Below, piece after piece: positions 24,465 to 32,832 of a stretch of DNA of 35,630 nt. Position numbers and translations under genes: made by a program. The notes below the pieces were generated by a model. The model saw only the letters and a program-made list of their open reading frames with translations, was not told the DNA's origin and ran no database searches. Each line of letters starts with the position of its first letter. Position 1 is the stretch's first letter. The DNA comes from CAIYWZ01 sp964497925 (GTDB lineage: Bacteria; Pseudomonadota; Alphaproteobacteria; CAIYWZ01): NCBI GenBank assembly GCA_964497925.1, contig CAZCFE010000013.1, positions 1-35,630 on the forward strand, read 5' to 3'.

Positions 24465-27400
24465 ACTTTTCAAGGATTTTTATCTTAAAGCCTGTCATGA
24501 CAATATTGTTAATGATGACGTTTGCAATTGCAGGAATTTTAGGATATTGCTTACTTCCGATTAACTCGCTTCCAAAGATGGATTTCCCCACCATTAACGT
24601 GAGTGCATCCATGCCAGGAGCAGACGCTCAAACCATGTCCAAAACCGTCGCCTTGCCCTTGGAGAGGCGCTTTTCCTCCATTGCCGGGATTGATAGCATG
24701 AACTCTGTTAGCAGCCAAGGCAGCACAAAAATCACCCTTCAATTCAATCTTGATAGGGATATTGATTCGGCGGCCCAAGATGTGAATTCAGCCATTTCAT
24801 CGGCCATGAAAGAGCTCCCAAAAGATATGAGCACTCCTCCTACCTATAAAAAGATCAACCCTTCAGAGCAGCCCATTATGTTTTTATCAATCTCTTCTAA
24901 GATTCTTGGCCTATCAGAAGTGGATATGTATGCAAATAACTTTATCGCCAACCGTATATCAATGATTTCAGGTGTTGCGCAAGTGGATGTGAATGGAAGC
25001 AAGAAATATGCAGTGCGAATTGATGCAAATCCTCATATTTTGGCGATTCGAGGGCTTACCCTTGATAATTTGGCAAGTGCAATTTCTGCCTCTAATATTT
25101 CAGCTCCCACGGGAAAATTAAGTGGAAATTTTCAATCAGAAGTCATTAACCCTGACAGTGAATTGACCAAAGCTAAAGATTTTGAAAAAATCATCATCGC
25201 AGAAAAAAATGGTATTCCCATTCGTGTGGGTGATGTGGCGCAAGTTGTTGAAAGTGTTGAAAGTAACAAATCAGCAGCCTGGTATAACAAATCAAAATCC
25301 ATCACTCTTTCCATTTATCGCCAACCAGGATCTAACAGTGTTGAAGTTGTCGACAGCATTTTATCTCTTTTACCCCAGCTTCGCAAACAGCTTCCATCAG
25401 ATTTGGATATCAACATAGTTTCTGATAGGACAAGTTCTGTGCGTGAGTCAATGCATGATGTGAAATATACGTTTTTATTGACCATGTTTCTTGTTGTGGC
25501 GGTTATTTTCTATTTTTTGAACAAAAACGTACGAGCAACAATCATCCCCAGCCTTACCCTTCCAATTGCCATTGTGGGGACTTTTGCATTTATGTATTAC
25601 TTGGGGTACAGCTTGAATAATATGACACTTTTAGCCCTGACCCTTGCTATTGGATATGTTGTGGATGATGCCATTGTTGTTCTTGAAAACATTTCCCATC
25701 ATGTTGAAAATGGAGAAAACCCTCTTGATGCAGCCCTGAAAGGAAGCCAAGAGATCTCGTTTACGGTGATTTCCATGACGGTGTCACTTATTGCCGTTTT
25801 CATTCCAATTTTATTCATGCAAGGGGTTATTGGAAGGTTGTTCCATGAATTTGCTATGACGATTACCATTGTGATTATGATTTCAGGGCTTGTTTCCTTA
25901 AGTTTAACCCCCATGATGTCAAGATTTTTGCTGGTAAAATCGGATAAAGAGCCTTCTTTTTCCTACTTTCAATACTACTATGAAAAGCTTGAAAATTTTT
26001 ATAAAACATCGCTTGAGTGGGTGATGCTTCGCCAAAAGCAAACCCTTTATTTCTTTGTTGCGCTTTTTGGTTTTAATATTGTGCTTTTCATGCAAATTAA
26101 CAAAGGGTTTTTCCCGGTTGAAGATACAGGTCTTATCTTTGGAACATTTGAAGCCCCCACGGAAACATCGTTTGACTCTATGACCAGAATCAGTGAAAAA
26201 CTCTTTGATGTGATAGCAAAAGACGAAGATGTGGAACGGTTTACAGCTTCTATTGGTGGAGGGCTTAGTAACACAGGGAAAGTGTTTATCACGCTTAAAA
26301 CAGCACGAAAAAAAGGAATTGTGGCAAAAATCAGAGAGCTTCGTAAATCTTTGGGGAACATTTCAGATGCGCAAGTTTTCTTGCGGCCTGTTGCAAACCT
26401 TCGCCTTGGAGGACTTTCAAGTAAAAGCGAGTACCAATACACACTTCAAGGGTCTGATATTGACCAGCTTTATAAATATACCCAAGATTTTGAAAAAGCC
26501 TTATCTAAAACACCTGGCTTTTTAGATGTGACCACCGATCTTCGTTTGGATTTACTTGAAACACAAGTCATCATTAACAGAGAGCGTGCGGCAAAGATGG
26601 GTGTTTCTATCCTTGAAATTACAAACATTATCAACACTGCTTTTGGGCAGCGTCAAGTTTCAACCATTTTTGCAAACAATGACGCTTATAAAGTCATTTT
26701 AGGGCTTCCTGATTCTGCGTCTAAAACAGCAGATGATTTGGCCAGTTTATTTGTGCGCTCAAAAACAGGAGAGCTGATTCGTCTTGACACCCTGGCCAAG
26801 TTTGAAAGAGGAAATTCACCCTTAACTGTTAACCATTTTAACGAAATTCCAGCAACAACCATTTCATTTAACTTGAGCAAAAAACAAACCTTAGGGGGAG
26901 CGGTTGAAGGTATTGAAAAACTTGAAAAAAGCATGAACAAGCCAGATTCAATTATGACATCTTTCCAAGGTCAAGCCCAAGTTTTCAAGTCCTTACAAAC
27001 GGGGCAAATTTGGCTTATTATAGCCGCAATTGTCACCATTTACATTATCTTAGGAATGCTCTATGAAAGCTTTATTCACCCCATTACCATCCTTTCAAGC
27101 CTTCCAACAGCAGGAATTGGAGCTCTTTTGGCGTTAATGCTGGCAAACATGCCCCTTGATGTGATTGGTCTGATTGGGCTTATCATGCTTATTGGAATTG
27201 TGAAAAAGAACGCAATTATGATGATTGATTTTGCCGTTGTTGCGCAGCGTGATTTTCAAATGTCTCCAGCAAGAGCCATTGTTGAGGCCGCGCAAAGGCG
27301 TTTTCGTCCCATCATGATGACAACATGCGCTGCCATCATCGGGGTTCTTCCCATCACATTTGGCCTTGGGGCCGGAGCCGAACTTCGCCAACCTTTAGGG

Positions 27401-27496
27401 GTTGCTGTTGCCGGTGGGCTTTTGGTGTCCCAAATCCTGACCCTTTACATTACCCCAGTGATTTATGTTTATCTTAGCCGGTTTGAAAAACCATAA
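24461..27496 (+). CDS. RND multidrug efflux permease, MdtB/MdtC-like (1011 aa)
   Basis: This is a proton-driven inner-membrane exporter of the HAE1 class. It has full length, 12 expected membrane helices and two large periplasmic loops. The start FILKPVMTILLMMTFAIAGI and the block LPKMDFPTINVSASMPGADA are typical of the MdtB/MdtC branch. Proton-relay residues are present: Asp402 and Asp403 in GYVVDDAIVVLENI (membrane helix 4) and Lys916 in GIVKKNAIMMIDF (helix 10). The second half begins after the charged cytosolic stretch near residue 500, and the last helix ends YITPVIYVYLSRFEKP. The adaptor gene overlaps its start. The substrate cannot be read from sequence. Likely substrates for the branch include bile-salt-like and other amphipathic compounds. 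Confidence 0.95.
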   Translation: MNFSRIFILKPVMTILLMMTFAIAGILGYCLLPINSLPKMDFPTINVSASMPGADAQTMSKTVALPLERRFSSIAGIDSMNSVSSQGSTKITLQFNLDRDIDSAAQDVNSAISSAMKELPKDMSTPPTYKKINPSEQPIMFLSISSKILGLSEVDMYANNFIANRISMISGVAQVDVNGSKKYAVRIDANPHILAIRGLTLDNLASAISASNISAPTGKLSGNFQSEVINPDSELTKAKDFEKIIIAEKNGIPIRVGDVAQVVESVESNKSAAWYNKSKSITLSIYRQPGSNSVEVVDSILSLLPQLRKQLPSDLDINIVSDRTSSVRESMHDVKYTFLLTMFLVVAVIFYFLNKNVRATIIPSLTLPIAIVGTFAFMYYLGYSLNNMTLLALTLAIGYVVDDAIVVLENISHHVENGENPLDAALKGSQEISFTVISMTVSLIAVFIPILFMQGVIGRLFHEFAMTITIVIMISGLVSLSLTPMMSRFLLVKSDKEPSFSYFQYYYEKLENFYKTSLEWVMLRQKQTLYFFVALFGFNIVLFMQINKGFFPVEDTGLIFGTFEAPTETSFDSMTRISEKLFDVIAKDEDVERFTASIGGGLSNTGKVFITLKTARKKGIVAKIRELRKSLGNISDAQVFLRPVANLRLGGLSSKSEYQYTLQGSDIDQLYKYTQDFEKALSKTPGFLDVTTDLRLDLLETQVIINRERAAKMGVSILEITNIINTAFGQRQVSTIFANNDAYKVILGLPDSASKTADDLASLFVRSKTGELIRLDTLAKFERGNSPLTVNHFNEIPATTISFNLSKKQTLGGAVEGIEKLEKSMNKPDSIMTSFQGQAQVFKSLQTGQIWLIIAAIVTIYIILGMLYESFIHPITILSSLPTAGIGALLALMLANMPLDVIGLIGLIMLIGIVKKNAIMMIDFAVVAQRDFQMSPARAIVEAAQRRFRPIMMTTCAAIIGVLPITFGLGAGAELRQPLGVAVAGGLLVSQILTLYITPVIYVYLSRFEKP

Positions 27497-27583
27497 ACTT
27501 CTTTTTTCTTGATTTTTGTTAACTTGAAATTAAATATTTTGTGGCAGGGTTGAATATAAATTTACAAAAAGGAAAAACAAACA

Positions 27584-28864
27584 ATGAAAAAAAATCTTGC
27601 TCTATTTTTTATTTTAACATGTATATTTAACGCAAACAGTGTTTTGGGGGCCGAAGAACAAAAAGATGAGGTGAGGCAAGTTGAGCGAATAAAGTATGAT
27701 ATGTGGAAAATTCAAGGCTTGTTACGCGGCGAATCATTCTACGATTTCAGATTAGGCAAAGAAGAATTAAAACAGGAAGCATCGCTTATATTAGATGAAA
27801 AAAAGCATGGCGCCAGGGTAATAGCAGATATTGTTATGGGGCTGGATGTGTATCAAACAGTTCAAGAAAAAGAGTATTCAACAAAAGAGTTGTTCACACA
27901 AGATCTTAAAGAAAAAGCATTTCAATTTTATAAAACTGATTTTGTATCAGATAGTGGCGTGTCCTCTGAGTCTTTGATTCGTCTTATATTCTTTTTAGAA
28001 AAAAACCTAGAAAACTCTCAACAAAGCAAATACCCAAGATTGACTATAAACGAATTGGAGCGTCTTATCAAACAACAAAAAGAGGGAACACGTTCCTGGA
28101 TGCCGGTATTTTTAGCAGAAAAGTTATTTAAGTCATCTCGTCAAGAAATAAAACAAATAGGTGTTAAACTTGTAAAAGAAGTGATTGAGAAAGAGGCTAA
28201 CGACTCCTCCGTGCCAAGAGTGCTCAATGATTATATTGCATCAGGTTTAAATGAAGAAGAGTTAAGGCAATTGGCTGATTATTTGCTCAAAGGCTTTAAT
28301 TATCACTCTAATAATACGAAAGTATCGTTTGCTGAAGCTCTTATCGAGATGGGAAGATACGTTTTTGAAGCTGTGGTTGTGGCTGATAAATCAACAAAAG
28401 TCATGCAGGCTTTGCAAAATTTAGCTCTTAATGGAACTGAGCCGGAAAAAGCGCATGCAAGATTTTTAATCAGATCTATTTTACCAAACACAAAAGGCAT
28501 TTTGCTCCATGCGCAAAGTATTCTTGCTTCTAAAGACCTTGGCCCGAAAGCTGAAGCTGCAAAAGTTGTCATAGAATACTCACAAAATGATCAAGAAAGA
28601 GCAAAAGCTTTTGAAATTCTTATTCCTCTTAATAGAAAGGGGAAACCTTTTGGAGGCCCTGAAAAGGCGAATGAAATAGCAGATGAAGTAAGAAATATTA
28701 TAACTTCAAAAGCACAAGCCTATCAAAGATATGCAAGATATGTTGGGAGAAAACTGCAAGAATTAGGAATTTTTCAAAATCCTGTACTAGGCCCAGGAAG
28801 AGTAAAATTAAATAAAGAAGAAAAGCAAAGGAAAAGCTTTGTAACCGGATTTGAAAGGAAGTAA
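27584..28864 (+). CDS. Exported helical-repeat (HEAT-like) protein (426 aa)
   Basis: The signal peptide MKKNLALFFILTCIFNANSVLG (residues 1-22) follows an AAGGA site with a long spacing of about 12. The mature protein is almost wholly helical. From about residue 170 on it shows regular 30-40-residue helix pairs (VFLAEKLFKSSRQEIKQIG, HARFLIRSILPNTKGILLH, KAEAAKVVIEYSQNDQERA) like HEAT or armadillo repeats. SQNDQERAKAFEIL resembles AENDAQRALAIEAL in the 531-aa proteins at 28925 and 31071, which suggests a common family. The C-terminus is basic (KLNKEEKQRKS). No named family is recognised. It faces the first 531-aa gene, and the two share a terminator hairpin between them. Confidence 0.75.
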   Translation: MKKNLALFFILTCIFNANSVLGAEEQKDEVRQVERIKYDMWKIQGLLRGESFYDFRLGKEELKQEASLILDEKKHGARVIADIVMGLDVYQTVQEKEYSTKELFTQDLKEKAFQFYKTDFVSDSGVSSESLIRLIFFLEKNLENSQQSKYPRLTINELERLIKQQKEGTRSWMPVFLAEKLFKSSRQEIKQIGVKLVKEVIEKEANDSSVPRVLNDYIASGLNEEELRQLADYLLKGFNYHSNNTKVSFAEALIEMGRYVFEAVVVADKSTKVMQALQNLALNGTEPEKAHARFLIRSILPNTKGILLHAQSILASKDLGPKAEAAKVVIEYSQNDQERAKAFEILIPLNRKGKPFGGPEKANEIADEVRNIITSKAQAYQRYARYVGRKLQELGIFQNPVLGPGRVKLNKEEKQRKSFVTGFERK

Positions 28865-28872
28865 TTTTATCT

Positions 28873-28900
28873 AAAAAGAGGAGGGATTCCCCCTCCTCTT
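28873..28900. terminator. Shared terminator hairpin between convergent genes
   Basis: Ten-base perfect stem (28876-28885 with 28891-28900) and a five-base loop. The minus strand continues with TTTTT (28877-28873), which suits the 531-aa gene. The plus side has only GATTATATTA, so it is weaker for the 426-aa gene. Confidence 0.75.
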
Positions 28901-28924
28901 GATTATATTATCCGTTTTTAAAAA

Positions 28925-30520
28925 TTAGTTTTGTTGCAATGTTGAATTTAAGAATGCTTTTGCATCCACAAACTTTACAAGCTTTGCTGAGCTTAAGCCA
29001 GCGGACACGTTTTGGAATGCATTTTCAATCAGCTCTTGTGTCAAAGGAGCATTTTGATCGATGCCAAGCAAATCTCTTGCAATAAAGCCTCGTGCATTGT
29101 TTTCATTTTCTTTATATTTGAAAAGATCGGTTGTGAAAAGCTCTTGGTTCAAACTTTTGCCAAGTTGATAAACTTTATGAGCTTTGGCAATACGTTCATT
29201 AAGGTCTTTAAGCGTAAGAGGTCTATTAGCAGAAGCCACAAAAGATTTGAATTCAGACAGAACACGTGCATTTTTTGTGAATTCTTCTATTTTTAAATCT
29301 GCAAAATCTTGTTGATCTGGAAACAAATTTTTCAAAATAGTTGCTGCTTGTATTAAATTTTCATATGTGTAAGAACCTGAGGCGATAACGCTTTCCTCAT
29401 TGGATAGCATATTAATCAAAATTTCTTGAGCATATTTGTTGATTCTGGCATCGTCGTTGTCCCGTAGTCTTAGTAACTGTTCTGCTTCGTACCAACTGTT
29501 CCCTTGATTTTTTAAGCAATCAGAAATAAGAACCATCAAAGTTTCTTTAGCAAGGGTTGCATATCCTTCATTCGCCAAGAATTTTGAAGCTTTGACTCTT
29601 CCAAAAGAGAGATACTTTGTATCTATCTTTTGCTCTCCATTATAAAGAACATCGCCTTTTGCATATCTTGCAAGAGCTTCAATTGCAAGAGCTCTTTGTG
29701 CATCATTTTCTGCGTAGTTGTAATACATAATCGCAGCATTTGTTGGCATAGTTACTCTGCTGGTTCCTGGTTTGGGAAAATTTGTGAAGTTTGCAAGTGC
29801 TAAAAGCTCTTTTTTTGCTTCTTGTTTAATTGTTTTTAGGAGTTCTGAGTCAGAGCTCACATGTTTCAAGATAAAATCAAGCGTATCTATTCTGTCGCCA
29901 ACATTAGCAAGGTTTTTGTATTGTCCAAGTGCCAAAAAGGCTCTTGCTGTTCTTTCTTGTGTTGGAAGGCCTCTTTGAAGGGCGATCCATGCTGGAGCTT
30001 GTGTGTATGTGAATTGTGTTTGCAGACATTGACCTGCCCAATAATGTACCTCATACTCTGGTGTTGTAAGCTGTGTCATTTGTATGACTGTCGAATCTTG
30101 AGGGACATTATAACTGCGATCTCTGAAACTCACAAACATGCCATTTTCAATACGACGGAAATTCCCGTGTTGATCTTGATACAAATACTCCGTAGAAGCT
30201 GTTGTTGGATCAATTACATTTTCTTGATCATCTTTATAGTAAAAAACTGCAGGATTTGGAGCATTCAGGTCAAGAATATTTCCATGTTGATCTTTATATT
30301 CCAAACATCCAACCAATTGATCATCACTCATAGCTAAGAATTTTTCAACCGATTGATCCCAGCCCAAACGAACGCCTTCTGGTAATGTTAAAGCAGCCGC
30401 AGGTTGAACAGTTTCGATTGATGTGCCAGAGGATTTAGATTCTTCAAAAACAAAATCAGATCCAAATGCAGGGGTGCTCATAATTGTCATGGCAAGTAAT
30501 ACTTTTTTCAAAATTGTCAT
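28925..30520 (-). CDS. Exported helical-repeat protein, copy 1 (531 aa)
   Basis: The signal peptide MTILKKVLLAMTIMSTPAFG (residues 1-20) follows AAGGAAC. Near the N-terminus lie three related units of about 20 residues, LEYKDQHGNILD (73-84), FYYKDDQENVID (93-104) and YLYQDQHGNFRR (112-123), which look like a short beta-repeat. From about 170 to the end the protein is helical with HEAT-like pairs (RAFLALGQYKNLANVGDRI, NDAQRALAIEALARYA, VKASKFLANEGYATLAKE). No named family is recognised. The product is identical to that of 31071-32666. Promoter, 5' dyad and ribosome site are duplicated too, so both copies should be expressed alike and raise dosage. Its own terminator is at 28873-28900. Confidence 0.8.
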   Translation of the reverse strand: MTILKKVLLAMTIMSTPAFGSDFVFEESKSSGTSIETVQPAAALTLPEGVRLGWDQSVEKFLAMSDDQLVGCLEYKDQHGNILDLNAPNPAVFYYKDDQENVIDPTTASTEYLYQDQHGNFRRIENGMFVSFRDRSYNVPQDSTVIQMTQLTTPEYEVHYWAGQCLQTQFTYTQAPAWIALQRGLPTQERTARAFLALGQYKNLANVGDRIDTLDFILKHVSSDSELLKTIKQEAKKELLALANFTNFPKPGTSRVTMPTNAAIMYYNYAENDAQRALAIEALARYAKGDVLYNGEQKIDTKYLSFGRVKASKFLANEGYATLAKETLMVLISDCLKNQGNSWYEAEQLLRLRDNDDARINKYAQEILINMLSNEESVIASGSYTYENLIQAATILKNLFPDQQDFADLKIEEFTKNARVLSEFKSFVASANRPLTLKDLNERIAKAHKVYQLGKSLNQELFTTDLFKYKENENNARGFIARDLLGIDQNAPLTQELIENAFQNVSAGLSSAKLVKFVDAKAFLNSTLQQN

Positions 30521-30556
30521 TTTGTGTTCCTTCTTTTAAATTGGTTATATTTGGTA

Positions 30557-30573
30557 CAATAAAGGCTTTATTG
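30557..30573. promoter_or_regulatory. Palindrome in the 5' region of copy 1
   Basis: CAATAAAG and CTTTATTG arms around one G make a perfect 17-bp dyad, between the promoter and the ribosome site. It could be an operator or an RNA hairpin in the leader. The identical site of copy 2 is at 32703-32719. Confidence 0.55.
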
Positions 30574-30585
30574 CCTTATGTTTGT

Positions 30586-30614
30586 AATATAGGGACACAT
30601 GATTCCAATTTCAA
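30586..30614 (-). promoter_or_regulatory. Sigma-70 promoter of the 531-aa gene, copy 1
   Basis: On the minus strand TTGAAA (30614-30609), 17 bases, TATATT (30591-30586). The boxes are the same as those of the gene at 8140. Confidence 0.6.
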
Positions 30615-30662
30615 GATCTTTTTATGTTTTTTTAATGAGGAAGGGAAGGGAGCAAAAGAAAA

Positions 30663-30686
30663 GCCACCGATTTTAAGGCCGGTGGC
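30663..30686 (-). terminator. Duplicated terminator hairpin, copy 1
   Basis: GCCACCG (30663-30669) pairs with CGGTGGC (30680-30686), and the minus strand continues TTTTC. This is a copy of the terminator at 32809-32832. Here it lies downstream of the gene fragment at 30763. Confidence 0.65.
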
Positions 30687-30722
30687 AGGTTTTTAAGGGA
30701 TAAAAAACTTAAAAAGTGCGAT

Positions 30723-30750
30723 AAAGAAAACACAATTAAGTGCTTTCTTT
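30723..30750. terminator. Hairpin just after the 96-aa gene fragment
   Basis: AAAGAAAACAC (30723-30733) pairs with GTGCTTTCTTT (30740-30750) with one G-T pair and a six-base loop. It starts 12 bases beyond the fragment's stop on the minus strand. It is probably that gene's original terminator. Confidence 0.45.
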
Positions 30751-30762
30751 GCCTTGTTATAT

Positions 30763-31053
30763 TTATCTATTAGCCCCAATAGAGGTTTGGATATCAAGAA
30801 TGTTTTTTAAAGCATTCACAGCTTCTATTTCCGACCAAGGATTATTCAAAGAAGGTAACATTTCAAATAAAGCTTGTTTTGCTTGAGGAAAACGACCGTA
30901 GTATAGTCCTAAAATTCGGGCAGCTTTTATACGATTAAAATTATTAATTTTATCAGATGTCAAATCAATCATCACTTTATAGCCTTCAACATCATATCTG
31001 TAAAGGTGCATTTCGAGATAGAGAGGTAAAAGCCCCTTTTTAAAGGGGCTCAT
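30763..31053 (-). pseudogene. 5'-truncated fragment of a helical-repeat protein gene
   Basis: The open frame (up to 96 codons) has no ribosome site at its first ATG (31053) or at the next (31011). Its first codons are formed by the terminator hairpin of copy 2. From about 31011 on the sequence reads as a normal helical-repeat piece (NNFNRIKAARILGLYYGRF, AKQALFEMLPSLNNPWSE, IEAVNALKNILDI), similar in style to the HEAT-like 426-aa and 531-aa proteins. Its 5' limit coincides to the base with the start of repeat copy 2 at 31054. It is best read as the 3' remnant of a neighbouring family member whose front was lost when the duplication was made. A functional small protein is unlikely. Confidence 0.6.
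31028..31050 (-). terminator. Terminator of the 531-aa gene, copy 2
   Basis: AGCCCCTTT (31031-31039) and AAAGGGGCT (31042-31050) form a nine-base perfect stem with a TT loop, continued on the minus strand by TTTT. It lies outside the repeat, in the unique spacer, so the two copies end in different terminators. Confidence 0.7.
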
Positions 31054-31070
31054 TTATCCGTTTTTAAAAA

Positions 31071-32666
31071 TTAGTTTTGTTGCAATGTTGAATTTAAGAA
31101 TGCTTTTGCATCCACAAACTTTACAAGCTTTGCTGAGCTTAAGCCAGCGGACACGTTTTGGAATGCATTTTCAATCAGCTCTTGTGTCAAAGGAGCATTT
31201 TGATCGATGCCAAGCAAATCTCTTGCAATAAAGCCTCGTGCATTGTTTTCATTTTCTTTATATTTGAAAAGATCGGTTGTGAAAAGCTCTTGGTTCAAAC
31301 TTTTGCCAAGTTGATAAACTTTATGAGCTTTGGCAATACGTTCATTAAGGTCTTTAAGCGTAAGAGGTCTATTAGCAGAAGCCACAAAAGATTTGAATTC
31401 AGACAGAACACGTGCATTTTTTGTGAATTCTTCTATTTTTAAATCTGCAAAATCTTGTTGATCTGGAAACAAATTTTTCAAAATAGTTGCTGCTTGTATT
31501 AAATTTTCATATGTGTAAGAACCTGAGGCGATAACGCTTTCCTCATTGGATAGCATATTAATCAAAATTTCTTGAGCATATTTGTTGATTCTGGCATCGT
31601 CGTTGTCCCGTAGTCTTAGTAACTGTTCTGCTTCGTACCAACTGTTCCCTTGATTTTTTAAGCAATCAGAAATAAGAACCATCAAAGTTTCTTTAGCAAG
31701 GGTTGCATATCCTTCATTCGCCAAGAATTTTGAAGCTTTGACTCTTCCAAAAGAGAGATACTTTGTATCTATCTTTTGCTCTCCATTATAAAGAACATCG
31801 CCTTTTGCATATCTTGCAAGAGCTTCAATTGCAAGAGCTCTTTGTGCATCATTTTCTGCGTAGTTGTAATACATAATCGCAGCATTTGTTGGCATAGTTA
31901 CTCTGCTGGTTCCTGGTTTGGGAAAATTTGTGAAGTTTGCAAGTGCTAAAAGCTCTTTTTTTGCTTCTTGTTTAATTGTTTTTAGGAGTTCTGAGTCAGA
32001 GCTCACATGTTTCAAGATAAAATCAAGCGTATCTATTCTGTCGCCAACATTAGCAAGGTTTTTGTATTGTCCAAGTGCCAAAAAGGCTCTTGCTGTTCTT
32101 TCTTGTGTTGGAAGGCCTCTTTGAAGGGCGATCCATGCTGGAGCTTGTGTGTATGTGAATTGTGTTTGCAGACATTGACCTGCCCAATAATGTACCTCAT
32201 ACTCTGGTGTTGTAAGCTGTGTCATTTGTATGACTGTCGAATCTTGAGGGACATTATAACTGCGATCTCTGAAACTCACAAACATGCCATTTTCAATACG
32301 ACGGAAATTCCCGTGTTGATCTTGATACAAATACTCCGTAGAAGCTGTTGTTGGATCAATTACATTTTCTTGATCATCTTTATAGTAAAAAACTGCAGGA
32401 TTTGGAGCATTCAGGTCAAGAATATTTCCATGTTGATCTTTATATTCCAAACATCCAACCAATTGATCATCACTCATAGCTAAGAATTTTTCAACCGATT
32501 GATCCCAGCCCAAACGAACGCCTTCTGGTAATGTTAAAGCAGCCGCAGGTTGAACAGTTTCGATTGATGTGCCAGAGGATTTAGATTCTTCAAAAACAAA
32601 ATCAGATCCAAATGCAGGGGTGCTCATAATTGTCATGGCAAGTAATACTTTTTTCAAAATTGTCAT
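31071..32666 (-). CDS. Exported helical-repeat protein, copy 2 (531 aa)
   Basis: The protein is identical, residue for residue, to the product of 28925-30520: same signal peptide (residues 1-20), the three YKDQHGN-type units (73-123) and the HEAT-like helical body. This copy probably keeps the original upstream context, because the terminator of the DUF4143 gene fits here (32809-32832) and is out of place in front of copy 1. Downstream it ends at a different hairpin (31028-31050). The absence of any difference over 1.6 kb, including silent positions where I compared them, means a very recent duplication or active gene conversion. An assembly error is the other possibility. Confidence 0.8.
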   Translation of the reverse strand: MTILKKVLLAMTIMSTPAFGSDFVFEESKSSGTSIETVQPAAALTLPEGVRLGWDQSVEKFLAMSDDQLVGCLEYKDQHGNILDLNAPNPAVFYYKDDQENVIDPTTASTEYLYQDQHGNFRRIENGMFVSFRDRSYNVPQDSTVIQMTQLTTPEYEVHYWAGQCLQTQFTYTQAPAWIALQRGLPTQERTARAFLALGQYKNLANVGDRIDTLDFILKHVSSDSELLKTIKQEAKKELLALANFTNFPKPGTSRVTMPTNAAIMYYNYAENDAQRALAIEALARYAKGDVLYNGEQKIDTKYLSFGRVKASKFLANEGYATLAKETLMVLISDCLKNQGNSWYEAEQLLRLRDNDDARINKYAQEILINMLSNEESVIASGSYTYENLIQAATILKNLFPDQQDFADLKIEEFTKNARVLSEFKSFVASANRPLTLKDLNERIAKAHKVYQLGKSLNQELFTTDLFKYKENENNARGFIARDLLGIDQNAPLTQELIENAFQNVSAGLSSAKLVKFVDAKAFLNSTLQQN

Positions 32667-32702
32667 TTTGTGTTCCTTCTTTTAAATTGGTTATATTTGG
32701 TA

Positions 32703-32719
32703 CAATAAAGGCTTTATTG
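32703..32719. promoter_or_regulatory. Palindrome in the 5' region of copy 2
   Basis: The same 17-bp dyad as at 30557-30573, with arms CAATAAAG and CTTTATTG around one G. Confidence 0.55.
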
Positions 32720-32731
32720 CCTTATGTTTGT

Positions 32732-32760
32732 AATATAGGGACACATGATTCCAATTTCAA
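32732..32760 (-). promoter_or_regulatory. Sigma-70 promoter of the 531-aa gene, copy 2
   Basis: TTGAAA (32760-32755), 17 bases, TATATT (32737-32732), as in copy 1. Confidence 0.6.
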
Positions 32761-32804
32761 GATCTTTTTATGTTTTTTTAATGAGGAAGGGAAGGGAGCA
32801 AAAG

Positions 32805-32832
32805 AAAAGCCACCGATTTTAAGGCCGGTGGC
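32805..32832 (-). terminator. Terminator of the truncated DUF4143 gene
   Basis: GCCACCG (32809-32815) and CGGTGGC (32826-32832), ten-base loop, then TTTT on the minus strand. It lies 15 bases after the stop at 32847. Confidence 0.75.

Larger units (their letters stand above)
28908..30697. repeat. Direct repeat copy 1 (1,790 bp, apparently identical to 31054-32843)
   Basis: The segment holds the 531-aa gene, its 5' region with promoter and palindrome, and a terminator hairpin. Copy 2 lies exactly 2,146 bases downstream. Both ends are sharp: before TTATCC on the left and after TTTTTAAG on the right. No differences were seen in the parts compared, and the encoded proteins are identical. There is no transposase or terminal inverted repeat. 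Confidence 0.95.

Noticed and set aside
26047..26442. Open frame of 131 codons opposite the RND permease
   Set aside because: Lies wholly within a well-recognised permease gene, with no ribosome site or family features.
29861..30337. Open frame of 158 codons opposite the 531-aa gene (repeated at 32007-32483)
   Set aside because: Antisense shadow with Cys- and Ile-rich, unprotein-like sequence. The minus-strand frame has a signal peptide, ribosome site and promoter.
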